From positions 1 to 64,000 of the forward strand of contig MPUH01000223.1 in NCBI GenBank assembly GCA_001970955.1: 64,000 nt of DNA. Reading direction: 5' to 3'. The notes beneath the pieces were generated by a model. It was not told the origin of the DNA and ran no database searches. It saw only the letters and a program-made list of their open reading frames with translations. The first letter of the stretch is position 1. The number at the start of each line of letters is the position of its first letter. This document shows positions 21,601-32,347 of the stretch, one piece after another. Source of the stretch: Stentor coeruleus. Lineage: Eukaryota > Ciliophora > Heterotrichea > Heterotrichida > Stentoridae. The position numbers and the translations under genes are program-made.

Positions 21601-21651
21601 ATCCATGATAAAAAATTGGTCATAAAAAGGTTATTAATAAATAAAAACTAA
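18622..21651 (+). CDS. RCC1-repeat protein with long basic C-terminal region
   Basis: 1009 residues. Residues about 30-320 contain RCC1 blades (GEIWLWGEDLNKCGLFG, GYIYTWGTGLNGELC, GFMYIYGTKQG), which form a beta-propeller used in GEFs and in protein or chromatin binding. From about 370 to 730 is a very basic, Phe-rich helical region with loosely repeated 30-40-residue units (FNKRIFKKIVGEKFRKHT and similar). Beyond 735 it is Ser/Lys-rich and low complexity, then a further basic helix. The combination resembles ciliate RCC1 proteins of unknown role more than Ran-GEF itself. The ATG at 18622 is preferred; an ATG at 18606 is in another frame. Confidence 0.75.
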   Translation: MNPSSIWLGFRTFSKVNLNESRKITSFFLSTDWGICETSSGSLFIFKLPLQTPKKPLNIAGKVSSISCNHTMALILTTTGEIWLWGEDLNKCGLFGQKNIYSSRIPIKLPNFSTSQILEANISDTHSGALCSEGYIYTWGTGLNGELCSETTYIPEPQVVENSTIFNISQVLCGDRYTAICTKAGFMYIYGTKQGFIAGRQGNQPFAIEELEDFFIEKLYDSLFGLLLLTDEGKCFLLENSSQKIISLTCNKKLHMIATCKSGIIGVPTDKNKMYIWVKENSQWIPSVFKFKNGQISMVQSGRSENVCVIGNNLDDIEKIALYGESPESSPSRVREKERLEFDEIFSKFENVMAPSRLNLQKEACAELVKAISQPFVEIFRAIKNHALVRIMFEKAYASSFTQSYIEKAMQRVVVVNKSYAFQYIKNFTEHHCLTDPKLRSNFRAIKCLSPILNRIFNKRIFKKIVGEKFRKHTVFLKRKNRASELLQKATKRFRRKSFNKIIFKGNKDAFRKSITKKLKFKAFRYKIDSYFDVLINKSLINQRKLSFVRINALTSVKIEQVLQKCFKRWLKALNAWKNKKIVENLKKNASVLMFSQLQGLLKPRYHSLFLLIKPRKSVFKIKYGAFLLLSAINKATNKVVIQSLNMILRSHSHSHAETICDLLKNITHRRIIDCLHKIKIFSLSNYNQKIIKFALIAQSFYKKIRYRQILKGYNAFKIPVINKSIFSEFTSEKSFRSLPGNSFAVTPPGSPGLDSLNNSDYMLKTLLTKSSSNTLIEKKPSLTSMQKNLVNKVTEKITNESKSGQVLSQVNTQTQFKGKITAKTTIPEKKSPLSELLKDKQKKPPAKGKDSLPLIQKKKNEAQPKDFSRNVLDETDRKVIRYRNSTEILKNAIQRFLKTRLLHVFLSIKHFKTQKNSKIFIMLSNARAIGMGSLTEKSTPRESVKTLSINSKSSQKTESTIPDLSPVQTPTSAIWKSKLISLGLNKIIRILMIHDKKLVIKRLLINKN

Positions 21652-22377
21652 TAGGGTCATTTTTATATATTAAATATTGGAGTATTTTTATAACTTGTGA
21701 GGGGAAATCTTATTAGTTGTAGTATAAGAAATATTAAATTGGGCATGTTTTAATTTGTAATCATGAGAAATTATTGGGGTGTTATTTAAATATTGTGTAT
21801 ATTTATAGGAGAAATTAAGTGATTCCAAGAAAATACAACTTTGTTAATGATAATAATAAGATTGTTTAAGGATTTTTTATGATATGAATAGAAAGAATAA
21901 AAGATAATTATTTTTTTATTAAAGTTTGATAGATTTTATTAAGATTAAAGATGATTTTAGTGAAAATAATATAAAATAAATGTGGGTTTTAGACATATTC
22001 ATAGCACTTATATATCGCTATTAGATTTTTAGTTGTTGCTATATTTTATTTAGCATATAAATCATTTTGACCAACTTTAATCTTTACTTCACATAAATTA
22101 CTACCAAGATTTTACTATAAACATTTTTATTATATACCATAAAATCAATCGATCACTTATTTTATAATCCCTTATTTCAATAATTTATTTTATACAATCA
22201 TAATTTATTGATCTTCTTATTCCATCACAAAAATCTCATATATTTATATTATTTTTCAACATCAATCATATTAGCATCTCGCATAATTATTTTCCATCAG
22301 AAATATTGCATTTCTAGATTCTTTTCTACCAAAATCCGATCCATTCTAAAAATAAAATCATTCTATTAACAAAATAA
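21652..22377. other. Intergenic spacer with skew switch
   Basis: 726 bp between tandem plus-strand genes. The left third is G/T-rich with GGGTGTTA at 21777-21784. From about 22060 onwards C exceeds G strongly. No gene seen. Confidence 0.6.
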
Positions 22378-23454
22378 ATGGAAAGCGAAGTTGCAACCAT
22401 ACAAGCAGAAGAACAAAAAGACCTCCTAAACCCAATGCCAAAAATCTCAGAAACAACAAACAAAACCAATGAAAACCTTGATGAAAACCAGCCAGAATCA
22501 AGCCCGATCCAAACTTTAGAAGACCTTCCAACAAAGCCATCAGATTTAAACGAAGAAAAACCAAACAACTCCACAGGACGTCCTTCATTAAATTCAAAAT
22601 CAAAACTTTCTAAGACTAAATCAGCTATAAACTTCAAAGGTCCAAGTTTACTCGATCGTGAAGTCAAAAAAAAATCTAAACAAAATTTCTACAGGCAAAA
22701 ATGCAGAGCTAGTCAAATAAGCGAAGTTCATGAAGTGCCACAAGTAAACAAAAAATTCATCAACAAACTGAAAATAAAAAAAACCAAGAAAATCAATATG
22801 CAAAAAGCTAAGAAAAAAGCTGAAGAATCAAACATTAATGTTTATGATCAAAAAATCCATGACACAGTTCACGATTCAGTCCTTCAAAACAAACTAAAAC
22901 TAAAAGAATGTAATGTTTTAACCCCAGACACAATGAAAGAGTCATTAAAAATCAGAAGTAGTTTACATGATATAATAGAGTTTACTGAAGACCCAGGTCA
23001 TGATGTTATAACTCGATCAAAAGTTTTCATAGATAGAAAACAGAAAGAAATAGCTGAGAAAAGGAAGTCAAAAGAAAGCTTAGAGTTGGCTGAATGCTCA
23101 TTTAAACCTTTTTTATATTCGAAATCCCCTAGAGCAACTCCTGGATCTACAACTTCTAAAATTATAAAACAAGTAATAATGCCTAATAGTGCTAGAGCTG
23201 TTAAGTCAAAAAGCATTAGTGCTTTAAGTGTTGCTGAATTATCATCAAGAGTTCCTCCACCATGCAAAAGTATGGCTGGGTTAGAAAAATCAAATAGTAG
23301 TCTAGGAGTACTTATGGTTTCAGATAAATACTTTCAGTTATCACCTTTTACAAGTAATGTGAAGTATAAAACAGGGTTTAATCAGGAGGGAATGATAGAA
23401 AAAGGACAATTTATGGTTAATTACAAACTTATGGGTAACCAGCCAGATAATTAA
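22378..23454 (+). CDS. Ciliate-type basic cytoskeletal-like protein
   Basis: 358 residues, Lys/Ser-rich with no membrane segment. The N-terminal 90 residues are acidic and Pro/Asn-rich. Residues 95-160 are strongly basic. Around residue 215-245 the pattern SKVFIDRKQKEIAEKR ... LAECSFKPFL resembles the helix plus E-C-x-F-K-P element that recurs in many ciliate proteins of basal-body or cortex type. No named family can be given. Single exon; TAA stop. Confidence 0.65.
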   Translation: MESEVATIQAEEQKDLLNPMPKISETTNKTNENLDENQPESSPIQTLEDLPTKPSDLNEEKPNNSTGRPSLNSKSKLSKTKSAINFKGPSLLDREVKKKSKQNFYRQKCRASQISEVHEVPQVNKKFINKLKIKKTKKINMQKAKKKAEESNINVYDQKIHDTVHDSVLQNKLKLKECNVLTPDTMKESLKIRSSLHDIIEFTEDPGHDVITRSKVFIDRKQKEIAEKRKSKESLELAECSFKPFLYSKSPRATPGSTTSKIIKQVIMPNSARAVKSKSISALSVAELSSRVPPPCKSMAGLEKSNSSLGVLMVSDKYFQLSPFTSNVKYKTGFNQEGMIEKGQFMVNYKLMGNQPDN

Positions 23455-23949
23455 TATAGGATAATAATGGATTTTATAAGAGAATAAGAAAATAAGAAAA
23501 TTGGATTTAGAAAATTTAGGCTAGGATATTGATTGAAATTTTAGTTTTATTATATAATTTTATTAGATTGTTTTTATTGGTAGTTTTATTTTTTAGGGTA
23601 CCCGTAAAAAATACTTTTATCAACTAAAAATCACAAATTTCCATCAATAGTCAATTATCAAAACCCAAAATTGTAAAAATTAAAATCATCATTCACATAA
23701 TTATCTTCGCAACCTTCTTAAAATTTTCATATAAACCCTAACATCTTTTTGTAACAACAACAAAATTTTCTAACTTTATCTCAATTTAAAAAATTCCCAT
23801 CAGTTTCTATTAACCTACAAACCTAATAAACAAAAATCCTAACACAGTTTAAAACATCTAATTTCCATTATACGAAAAACTTTCTCTATTCTCTATTCCC
23901 ACTCATTATAAAATCTTTATTATATTTACACTCATTAACATCAAGAAAA
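23455..23949. other. Intergenic spacer with skew switch
   Basis: 495 bp between tandem plus-strand genes. It is G/T-rich to about 23600, where a GGGTACCC palindrome marks the change, then C/A-rich with an exact CCCTAACA at 23736-23743. No gene seen. Confidence 0.6.
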
Positions 23950-24510
23950 ATGAACGCAACTAATAATCCATCAATTCATGTCTTTGATGAGGAATTAACA
24001 GAACCACCTACAAATCATTCAATAAAAGTTCATATATCAAGAAAAAATCCTAGAGCTGACAGTAATTCCATGAGTAAAAATAGAGAGAATGGTAATTTCT
24101 CAAGAGGCCTATACTCTCCTACAAACAGTTTGCTTAAATCCACATCTTTACTTAAAGCAAAGTCCTGGGAAAAACACAAGCATCGAGTTTGGACATACAA
24201 AGTTAATTTCACAAGTAATTCAAAAAGAAATGATTCATTAAATAGACCTTATACACCTGTTATAAGCAAATGTATGAAATTTATGAATGAAGCTATAAAG
24301 AAACCAATTTGTAAAGGAAATTTAAAAAGCCAGGTAAAATGCGTCAAATATCAGCTTGATCTAGATAAAACAATTGATGTTCCTTCTGGAAAGTATTCTC
24401 CAACTAATGGTATAAAAAACAATTATACACATGAAGGCTGGATAAATCTTCAGGGTTTAGAAAATGGGAAAGCTATAAGAAAATCAAAGAAAATTAGAAC
24501 TCGTTTTTGA
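23950..24510 (+). CDS. Hypothetical basic protein
   Basis: 186 residues, rich in Lys, Asn and Ser, with no membrane segment or recognised domain. Two short motifs repeat: YSPTN at about residues 56 and 155, and paired aromatic/basic stretches. It ends in a TGA, one of the signs that UGA is a stop here. It sits in a run of three plus-strand genes that includes another basic ciliate-type protein. Confidence 0.6.
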   Translation: MNATNNPSIHVFDEELTEPPTNHSIKVHISRKNPRADSNSMSKNRENGNFSRGLYSPTNSLLKSTSLLKAKSWEKHKHRVWTYKVNFTSNSKRNDSLNRPYTPVISKCMKFMNEAIKKPICKGNLKSQVKCVKYQLDLDKTIDVPSGKYSPTNGIKNNYTHEGWINLQGLENGKAIRKSKKIRTRF

Positions 24511-24729
24511 GAGATTTTATTACAATAATTAGGCTAATTAATTTTTGCTAATGTGCATGTGTTATATTTTGTATTCATCTTAGATATCAAGTCAATATAT
24601 TCCTAAATAATCATCCTATACAAAAATCCTAATTCCCTAAATTTTACTCATAAAAATTACACAAATAAACATAAACTTAGCAATATCTTTCCCATAACCA
24701 AATTATTTATATCTTTTCCTATATCATCC

Positions 24730-25239
24730 TTAAGCTCTATTCCATAGCATTACTATACAAAACAATTTAATAGTCAAGTTCCATAAAAACTGCATCGATT
24801 TTCCATAGTAAATTTTCCTAATCCTTTTACCTGCATAAAATCTACTAAAATTGTTTATGTAAATTTGTTTGCTTAATATATTATTCCCTTTCATTATAAT
24901 AAAACTTCCTCTTGGATGTGTACATTGAATATTTATTTCTTTAGGATTACTATAAATATTTTGGTCTAAATAAGGATTTGCTATACAATAATTATATGTA
25001 ATGCTTTTAAGTACTGTAGATACTTTACCACATGCAGATGATGAGAATATAGGAGAATTTGTTATAGAGGGGTAAATTTGATAATGTGGTGTTAAGGCTA
25101 ATACTTGGATTCTTATAATTACTAATATCAGAATGAATAATAAACTGAGCATTGTATCTCGCATTAAGGAATTTCTTCTTCTTAAAGCTTGTGTAAGCCG
25201 GTTTTCTTCTTCTATTAGTTGGGCGAGTTCATCTAGCAT
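24730..25239 (-). CDS. Single-pass membrane protein, unknown
   Basis: 169 residues. A short charged N-terminus with a helix (LDELAQLIEEENRLTQALRR) precedes one membrane span at about residues 31-50 (LSLLFILILVIIRIQVLAL). The following 120 residues contain three Cys (ACGKV, NYCIAN, IQCTHP) and look like a lumenal or extracellular domain. The last 20 residues are hydrophobic, which leaves the true C-terminus slightly uncertain. No family recognised. Confidence 0.6.
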   Translation of the reverse strand: MLDELAQLIEEENRLTQALRRRNSLMRDTMLSLLFILILVIIRIQVLALTPHYQIYPSITNSPIFSSSACGKVSTVLKSITYNYCIANPYLDQNIYSNPKEINIQCTHPRGSFIIMKGNNILSKQIYINNFSRFYAGKRIRKIYYGKSMQFLWNLTIKLFCIVMLWNRA

Positions 25240-25795
25240 TTAAGATATTTTAATATCTATAAAAATTTAACTAGTTTATATTATGATAGAAAATCCTGAG
25301 GAATAAGTATAATTATTATACTTTAAGCATTAGTTTATATTTTATTTGATAAAAGAAAACTATTGTGTTATTTTTAGTCTTATAAGAATATATTTAAGGA
25401 ATTTTTAGTTGGTATTCATGATTAAAATGTAATGATTTTATAGTATTATTTGGTAAATCAAATCTCAAATCATACATTTGAAAATATGTCTATTTTATTA
25501 TAGTTATTTACAATATATCTTGTATAAAATAGATTATTTATGATTCTCATCAATATTACCTGTTAAAAAGTTCTTCACAGGCATCTAAAAAATATAATCA
25601 TCCTCTAACACCCATTTCAAAATCTGAACATAATTTTATAGTTTGAAAAAATCCAAAACATATTTCACCTCATATTCTTTACTAGATTAATAATTACCTT
25701 CAAATCTAATCAAAATTCTTAACCACAATCAAAGCTTTCACTTGTAATTTTTATCAAAAATATTATAAAAGTTCTATAAATAAATCACACACAAA
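25240..25795. other. Divergent intergenic spacer
   Basis: 556 bp. The right part is C/A-rich with CTAACACCC at 25605-25613; the left part is only weakly G-rich. No gene seen. Confidence 0.5.
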
Positions 25796-28189
25796 ATGAA
25801 TATAAATTTTAATAAATCATCAGAAAACATGAATTCTCATCATAAAAAGTCTTCAAGCTCAAGCTCGAACTCATCAAGTTATTCAAATTCATCCAATGAT
25901 TCCTCAAGTAGTATATCAAAATCAGCTAAAAAAGAAAAATTATCAACAGTCAATCTTCAAAACCCCCCAGGACTTCTTCCAACTTTACATGCTTCTAACC
26001 CATCAATTCCATCATTGCCTGGAACTCAGCCTCAAATACCAATGCCACCAATCTTAGGGCCTCCATACAATTCATCTCAGCCTCAAATACCAATTCCAGG
26101 TCCTTCTTTTAATTCATCTCAAGTATCTTTACCTATTCCATCAATACCAGGACCTCCATTAAACTCATTTATATCTATGCCACCAATACCAGGATCTCCA
26201 TTAAACCCATCATCTCAACATCAAATACTTATACCACCAAAAATAGTATCTAATAATCCAAATCAACAACAAATACTTTTATCAGGATCATCTAATAATT
26301 CAAATCAATCTTCAATACCATTACCACCTATTCCAGAAACACTTTCTAATTTAAATCAGTCTCTAATGCCAGTATTATCAAATCCAGAATCATCTTTAAA
26401 TATAAAACAACCTGATTTAGCTTTATTATCTTCTCAAATATCAAATGTAAGTTTAAACCAACCTCGGATACCTTTAAAGCCTATCCATATCTCATCTTCA
26501 AGCATAGGTTATCCTCAACCACTTATAAAACAAAATCCTAATATCCCTTTATATAAACATCATTCAGTTTCAGGATTGAATTTAGATTCTAATAATTCTA
26601 AAATTCATGATCATGACCATGAAAAAAAATTCAGTTTTCCTTTGCCCCCACTTCCTTATGAATGTTCAGAATTTAATACAGAAAATAATACCAAAATAGT
26701 ATTCCCAGCTTCAGATATATCAGAAAGTATTAATCAACCTCAAATACTTTTACCCCAAAATTCTTCTATAAACGTGAATCAAAACAATAATCCTTTTCCA
26801 CCTATCCCTGAAGCTAAGCCAAATTTTACTCAATCTTATATACAACAAAAATTTAATATGCATTTAGATTCTATGAAAAATAAAAATAATATGAATCCAA
26901 TACAAGGATTTAATTTACCTAAAGTTAATAAGGGCAGTAATTCAAGTGTATCTGATTCAGATTCATCTGATTCTTTTGATTCAGATTCAGATGCAGATAT
27001 AGCTCCAGCTTCTATTCCACAGATTCCATCTACTGATATTCCTTTACCTCCTATTCCAGTTGTATCAAGTGGCAATAATATGCCCCCGCCTCCTAATTTG
27101 GATGTTAATATTCAATATAAATTACCACTTAAATTTAACCCACCTTCATTAGATTTTAAACCACAATTAGGGGTACCTCAAGGACCTCCTATACCAAATG
27201 AAGTTCAATTAAATTTTCAAAACATTTTGCCATCAGGTAAAATCAATGCGCCTCAAGTAAAACCTAATAAATATTCTGAATCTTCAGGTAATGAAATTAT
27301 TGTAGATTCAAGTTCAAGTAGTTCAGAGAATAGGAAAATACCAATGATTTATCAAAATGAACCAAGAAGCAATTATGATGATAATGAGTCCAAAAAATTT
27401 ATTGATAACAGTAGCAATTTAAATCAAGATGAACAGACTAGAAGATTCAGTTCCGAAAGTTATATATTAAATCCAAATAAATATCATTTTCCCAAAGAAT
27501 CATTAACCTACACTTATATGATAAATGAAGTATTCAAATCTTATTTAAACACTATACCTAAAACTTCCTGCTTTAAAAAGTACATATGTTGTTGTTTTTT
27601 TAAAGGTAACAACCTTAATGAAAATCAAAAAAACGAAAGATTTATAATAATTGCCCTTTGGAGGGTGAAATTTGCCACAGAAAATCAATTACATCAGAAT
27701 ATTTTCATATCTTATCATGAAAAATTTTATGGGCCAATCTCAGAAAACAATGAAGAAACATGGCTTATTTTAGGGTTTTCAAATAATAATATCAAATCTA
27801 ATGAGTTATCACAAAGTGGTACTCTTCTTATATTTTTACAAATGGCTTTTATGTATGAAAACTGCAGGAATATTATAGATATGTTTATAACACTAGTTAG
27901 ATCAAAAAATGAATTACCTTATCTTATAGTGTTAATGAAATTGATGGCTTTTTCAATCAATTTATTAAATTCTAAAGACCTTGATGAGATTTTATTTAAT
28001 AATGATGATAATAATGAGAGTGGTTCTGTGTTTAGGGTTATTTTCGAGTTTCAGGCTGGTTTTGTTAAATATTGGAGTGATATTTATGAGAAGAAAGGAG
28101 ATCATAATCTAGCTACTAATGAAAGTATTAATCAGGCAAAAAATAATATAGGGACGATGATAAGTATTTACAAGCAAAATAAGATTTAA
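25796..28189 (+). CDS. Pro/Ser/Asn-rich protein with C-terminal ELMO-like domain
   Basis: 797 residues. Residues 1-560 are low complexity: a Ser-rich start, then many variants of PPIPGPPxNSSQ and QIPIPG, and acidic SDSDSSDSFDSDSDAD near 388. The C-terminal 220 residues are folded in character. WLILGFSNNNIKS followed by SGTLLIFLQMAFMYEN resembles the ELMO/CED-12 core (W-x-x-x-GF...-G-x-L-x-L-x-x-L), which in other proteins acts with DOCK-type GEFs or as an ARL GAP. A Cys-rich KKYICCCFFKG near residue 595 could be palmitoylated. The proline-rich half could bind SH3/WW or actin-regulatory partners. The ELMO call is a pattern match by eye. Confidence 0.6.
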   Translation: MNINFNKSSENMNSHHKKSSSSSSNSSSYSNSSNDSSSSISKSAKKEKLSTVNLQNPPGLLPTLHASNPSIPSLPGTQPQIPMPPILGPPYNSSQPQIPIPGPSFNSSQVSLPIPSIPGPPLNSFISMPPIPGSPLNPSSQHQILIPPKIVSNNPNQQQILLSGSSNNSNQSSIPLPPIPETLSNLNQSLMPVLSNPESSLNIKQPDLALLSSQISNVSLNQPRIPLKPIHISSSSIGYPQPLIKQNPNIPLYKHHSVSGLNLDSNNSKIHDHDHEKKFSFPLPPLPYECSEFNTENNTKIVFPASDISESINQPQILLPQNSSINVNQNNNPFPPIPEAKPNFTQSYIQQKFNMHLDSMKNKNNMNPIQGFNLPKVNKGSNSSVSDSDSSDSFDSDSDADIAPASIPQIPSTDIPLPPIPVVSSGNNMPPPPNLDVNIQYKLPLKFNPPSLDFKPQLGVPQGPPIPNEVQLNFQNILPSGKINAPQVKPNKYSESSGNEIIVDSSSSSSENRKIPMIYQNEPRSNYDDNESKKFIDNSSNLNQDEQTRRFSSESYILNPNKYHFPKESLTYTYMINEVFKSYLNTIPKTSCFKKYICCCFFKGNNLNENQKNERFIIIALWRVKFATENQLHQNIFISYHEKFYGPISENNEETWLILGFSNNNIKSNELSQSGTLLIFLQMAFMYENCRNIIDMFITLVRSKNELPYLIVLMKLMAFSINLLNSKDLDEILFNNDDNNESGSVFRVIFEFQAGFVKYWSDIYEKKGDHNLATNESINQAKNNIGTMISIYKQNKI

Positions 28190-28472
28190 GGATAGATTAA
28201 TAAATATTTCAAGTTAAATTAATAGAATGCAAGAAGGAATAAAAGCATTTGATAATTTTTTATGATTAGAATTTAAGAATTTAGTCAAGTGATTATAAAG
28301 ATAAAAATATATAAAATTTCCTAAAACTCTAGAATTTTCTTAATCTTCCCACACATTCACCCTTATACAAAACTAACACCCAATATTTCTAAATACTAAA
28401 ACCAACACCCAAGTATATCAAAAAAAAATTACTTCAAAAAACTCTAATAAAATACATAATATCATTTTTACT
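28190..28472. other. Convergent spacer with skew switch
   Basis: G-rich left part, then C/A-rich from about 28320, with CTAACACCC at 28373-28381 and CCAACACCC near 28402. This is a convergent spacer, so neither half is a 5' flank, and it still shows the switch. Confidence 0.6.
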
Positions 28473-29648
28473 TTATCTTATATCTCGTCTCCAAGATTGC
28501 ATCCTATCTTTTCCATACATCTGACAATCCCCAGTGCATTTAATCATACTTTCTCTTCTCATCAACCCAGTTAATTCCCCTTCAGCCGTCAGTTTACTTT
28601 TCGCTTTAAGTAATTTCCCTATAAGAAACTTAATCTCATTCTTCAAATTACTCTCTATCAAATCCTTATCTTCCTTACATTTCTTCAATTCTCTATGTAG
28701 ATTATCAATTTTCTGTGTAAATTTCTCTTCTTGGGCTTGAAGTTTCTTTTGAAATACATCAAAATCCTCATTTTCCTCCTCGCTTATCTTAAAAAAACTC
28801 CTTCCTGACCTTGTAAGTGAGTCTTTCGACCCTAAAGCTTCAGAACAAATCGACCTAAAATCATCTCTTTCATTAGAAACCCTTTGCGATCCACCTAAAG
28901 ATAAACTTTTATAATAATCAACTGAATTTTCAAGCTTTTCTACTTGAATCTTCAAAATCTCAGCATTATTTTTCTCTCTTATCCTTTTTATATCTATACT
29001 ATACTCTTTAACTTTCCCTTGAAGTTCAATAATTGTCTGTTTTTGTATTGCAGTTTCTGTATCATAAGCTTTTTTCAGTTCTTGTAAAGACTTCTCAGAA
29101 TCTTCTTTTATTTTTTTTAGTTCCTTTTCATGCTCGCTTTGAATTGTATCAATTTTACTTTGAAGTTCTTTAATTTTCCTTTCAAGTTGATAGTTTTGCA
29201 AGTTTTGTATTTGGTTTATGTTGTTTTCATATGATTTTTTGTCTTTTTCTAATAGGTTTTTTTCAGCTTCAAGTTTTTGGAGTTTATTGAAAAACTCTAG
29301 TTTTTCAGTTTCGAAGGTTAGTTTTTGTTGTCTAAGTTCAAATTCTAATTCTTTTTGGTTTAGTAAGATAGAGTTTTTTTCCTTTTCTGTTTCGAGGATT
29401 TGATCTTTGTGTCGAAGTTTAAGGTCTTGGATTTCTTTACGTTGAAGTTCTGTGGTTTTTTGGAGCTCTTTGACCATTTGTGACTAGATAGGGATTACAT
29501 TTATTAATGTTTCTTCGTTTTTACCTAGTATTGACATTAGGGATTCATTTAATTTATGGTGGTCGAGAGCTTTTTGTTTTGTTTGTTCGAGTTCAGTTTG
29601 CAGGAATTCAACCTGCTGCTTTAGCAGACTTTCGGTAAGATTTTCCAT
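28473..29648 (-). CDS. Coiled-coil protein, two exons
   Basis: 386 residues after removal of a 15-nt intron at 29484-29498. Exon 1 starts at the ATG at 29646-29648 (MENLTESLLKQQVEFLQTEL) and is helical like the rest. The coiled coil runs from residue 1 to about 225 and again from about 285 to 345, separated by a Ser-rich linker. No head domain is seen. Without the intron the frame would stop after 57 codons; joining restores it exactly into SQMVKELQK. Probably structural. Confidence 0.8.
29484..29498 (-). other. 15-nt intron
   Basis: GTAATCCCTATCTAG on the minus strand. It carries an in-frame TAG, and its removal joins exon 1 to the long downstream frame of the coiled-coil gene. Confidence 0.9.
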
Positions 29649-30262
29649 TTAATTATGAAAATATGAATAAAAATCTTAAAGTTTGCATTTTGGTTTAAGG
29701 ATGAAAATGGATATGATGAATGTAGTTAGTAGGTGGGTACTGTGAAATTATGGCTATTTTATATAGAAAAATATGTTTGGGTTTTAGGAATCGTGAAGTT
29801 GGATTTTAAATACAAAATATGATGAAATGTATGCTGAATCAAAAAAAATAACTAAATTAAAGGTATGATCTTTAGAAAATCCTCATAAGATTTATGTGTA
29901 TTAGAAATAAATACAGTGATAAACTAAAAGTGAAAAATATCAAAAAAAAACACTAATATTATAATAACAATAAATCAAACATAAAATTACTCTATATAAA
30001 AACAATAAACCTAATACAAATAAATTCTCATCTAAATCCTTAATTTTCATTAGATGTTTAAATCATCATATTTTTATTATCTAAAAATTCTCCCTCTCAA
30101 ATATTCAGTCTCTAATCTCCATATAGCACCTACAATAAATTCCCATCAATAATAATTACTTATCATCATATTATCATATTGAAAAAACCTAAAAATTTGA
30201 ATAGAACCCCAAACTTTTTATATTAAGAAATTTATAATTAAAGATTGCTAAATAGAAAACTG
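29649..30262. other. Intergenic spacer with skew switch
   Basis: 614 bp between tandem minus-strand genes. G-rich to about 29800, C/A-rich from about 29990. No gene seen. Confidence 0.55.
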
Positions 30263-31228
30263 TTACACAATTTTGCTTGAAGCATCAGCTGGTTCCTGTT
30301 TATCAGAATTTGCACTATCACTTAAAGGGGGAATTGCATAGTTTTCAGGCTGAATACGAGGATTAGAATGTTGTGAGCGATCTGAATTATTTTCTTGTAA
30401 GTCTTTAACACTATATTGTGGGTTTTCAATATATGGCTCAAATATTTCTTCTAAAGGCACCTCTTCAATAGCTTCTCTTTCGTTTATTATTTTCACAGTC
30501 GAAATTTTGTATTTGTTTTTTTGTTTCCTTCGTTCTAAGATGTATTCGTATGTCGTCATCTTTTTATAAGCTAAAAAGCTATGGAAAAGCAAAAGTTGGC
30601 TGTTGGCGATAAAAACAATCAAAGCAATGATATTCATTATCACTAACAAAGCCATATAGGCTCCATTTGCAATACTCGTCACCCTAAGCTTTTCATCAAG
30701 TCTGTCATAAATTGAGTTCTTTTCTATTATCCCTGATAAAACAAATGCCCCTGTTATTACAATCAATATGTTGAAAATCTCAAAAAACACAAGCAAATGC
30801 ACATAAACTCTATAGTTCTTAACCCCAATACAGTTATTCAGCCACTTACAATGGTGATCAAAATGCAAAACACATCTATCACAGTCCCTACAATGTTTAG
30901 TATCCAAGTTAACATGAAGTTTACAAATTTTACAAATTTTAGGGTATTTTTTTAAATCCATCGACTTTCTGCATAACCCTTACGATAGTATTTCAGCTTT
31001 TTTAGCTTCTTTTACAGCTGGATCAGTAGGGTCTATATATGTGCAAACGAAACCAAGGACAACAATCATTATCAAATTGCAAGTAAAAAACATACCAACA
31101 ATAACTTTTATCTGATAAGGAAAAAGCGGCAACACCAAAAAACCGTAAATGCCAATCATAAAAAGCACATAAACCCATGATACTATTTGAAGTTTATGGA
31201 AAGGTCTTTGAAATCCATTCTTTTTCAT
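30263..31228 (-). CDS. DHHC-type palmitoyltransferase, two exons
   Basis: 316 residues after removal of the 15-nt intron at 30969-30983. Two N-terminal membrane spans (about 15-60) are followed by the DPTDPAV motif. The Cys-rich domain has CKICKLHV, HCRDCDRC and the catalytic FDHHCKWLNNCIG, with the active Cys in DHHC. Two more spans follow (about 135-205), then the TTYE motif in KKMTTYEYI, as expected in the cytosolic tail. The last 90 residues are polar. It S-acylates membrane-associated proteins at Golgi or plasma membrane. Neither half alone is a complete enzyme, so the intron is well supported. Confidence 0.92.
30969..30983 (-). other. 15-nt intron
   Basis: GTAAGGGTTATGCAG on the minus strand, between the membrane-span exon and the DHHC exon; the frame closes as ...EILSKSMDLKKYP. 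Confidence 0.92.
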
Positions 31229-32347
31229 TATTTTTATTTATATCAAAACTTCTTGATTAGTTTATAAGAAATATCATTTTCTGTTATTCAATAAGTTGAT
31301 TATTTTTTTAAGGGTTTTGATATTGATGTTTGGATTTTTTAAGGTGAATTGGAATGAGTTTAAGGATTTATTAGATGAATCTTGGGTGTTAGGATGAGTT
31401 TTTAAAAGAAAAATTGTGAATTTTTATAATGTTTAGAAGCAAAAATAAGACAGAAAATTGATATTGGGTGTTTGTAATGAGGATAATGGATGTTAGGAGT
31501 TGTTTTTTTTTTTGAAAGTAGATTCAGAGGAAAAAGTTTTGGGTGTTAAGCTTTTGGTTGAAAAAAATGTGAATTTTGGAGGATATAGAGTTTGGGTGTT
31601 GGAGGTTATAGGGTTTATTAATATTGTGGAATTTTTATTATAGAAAGAAATTTTGTAAGTGAGAGAATAGCTTTTAGGGATGGGATAGTGGTAGGTTTAT
31701 TTGAATTAGGGTTTTATTTTTTTTTGATGGATAATATTTAGGAGAATATATGGATCGTATGATTTTAATGGCTGCTACGGAGGAAAGGAAGTTTTAGGGT
31801 GATTGTTTAGCATATTTTTATTAGTGATGCTTGTGAGGAAGATAAAATTTATTTTGGTTTTAGTAATATGGTTTTTCTTAAAAATTGCTACTTTTATTGG
31901 GATGATTTAGTTGAGGGATCTAATAATAATATTTTTTTGATATCTAAAGTCAATTCATTCGACCTTGTTAAGATTTATTATAAATGCTTTATAAATAATT
32001 AAGTGTTATATTCATAAACCAAAACACTAGAATCCAATTCCCAAGCTTAATTTTCCACTTAAATTATAAATTTTATCATCTAAATTCTCTCCCCATCCAA
32101 ATCAAATCAATAAACCCATTTAAAATCTTTCCAAACCTATCAACCATTACCATACCCAAAAAAATCTAAAAAAGCGCACACATTTTCCTATATCAAAACC
32201 TTAAAGCCTACACCTAAAACCCTTATTCTAATTAAAAACCCATCCATCATCCTATCATCTCCACCAAAAACCTAAAAATCCTCACAAAATAAAAATTTCA
32301 GACCTACAAATTTGTACCTCAAAAACCTTTAACAAGCAAAAATGTAA
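31229..32347. other. Divergent spacer, type example of the skew switch
   Basis: 1.1 kb between DHHC (minus) and Rab (plus). 31250-31950 is G/T-rich with few C and has several telomere-like pieces (GGGTGTTAGG at 31384-31393, TGTTAGG at 31491-31497, and GGGTGTT near 31546 and 31594). 32020-32347 is C/A-rich, with only about nine G by my count. The change falls at about 31960-32000. No gene seen. Confidence 0.7.
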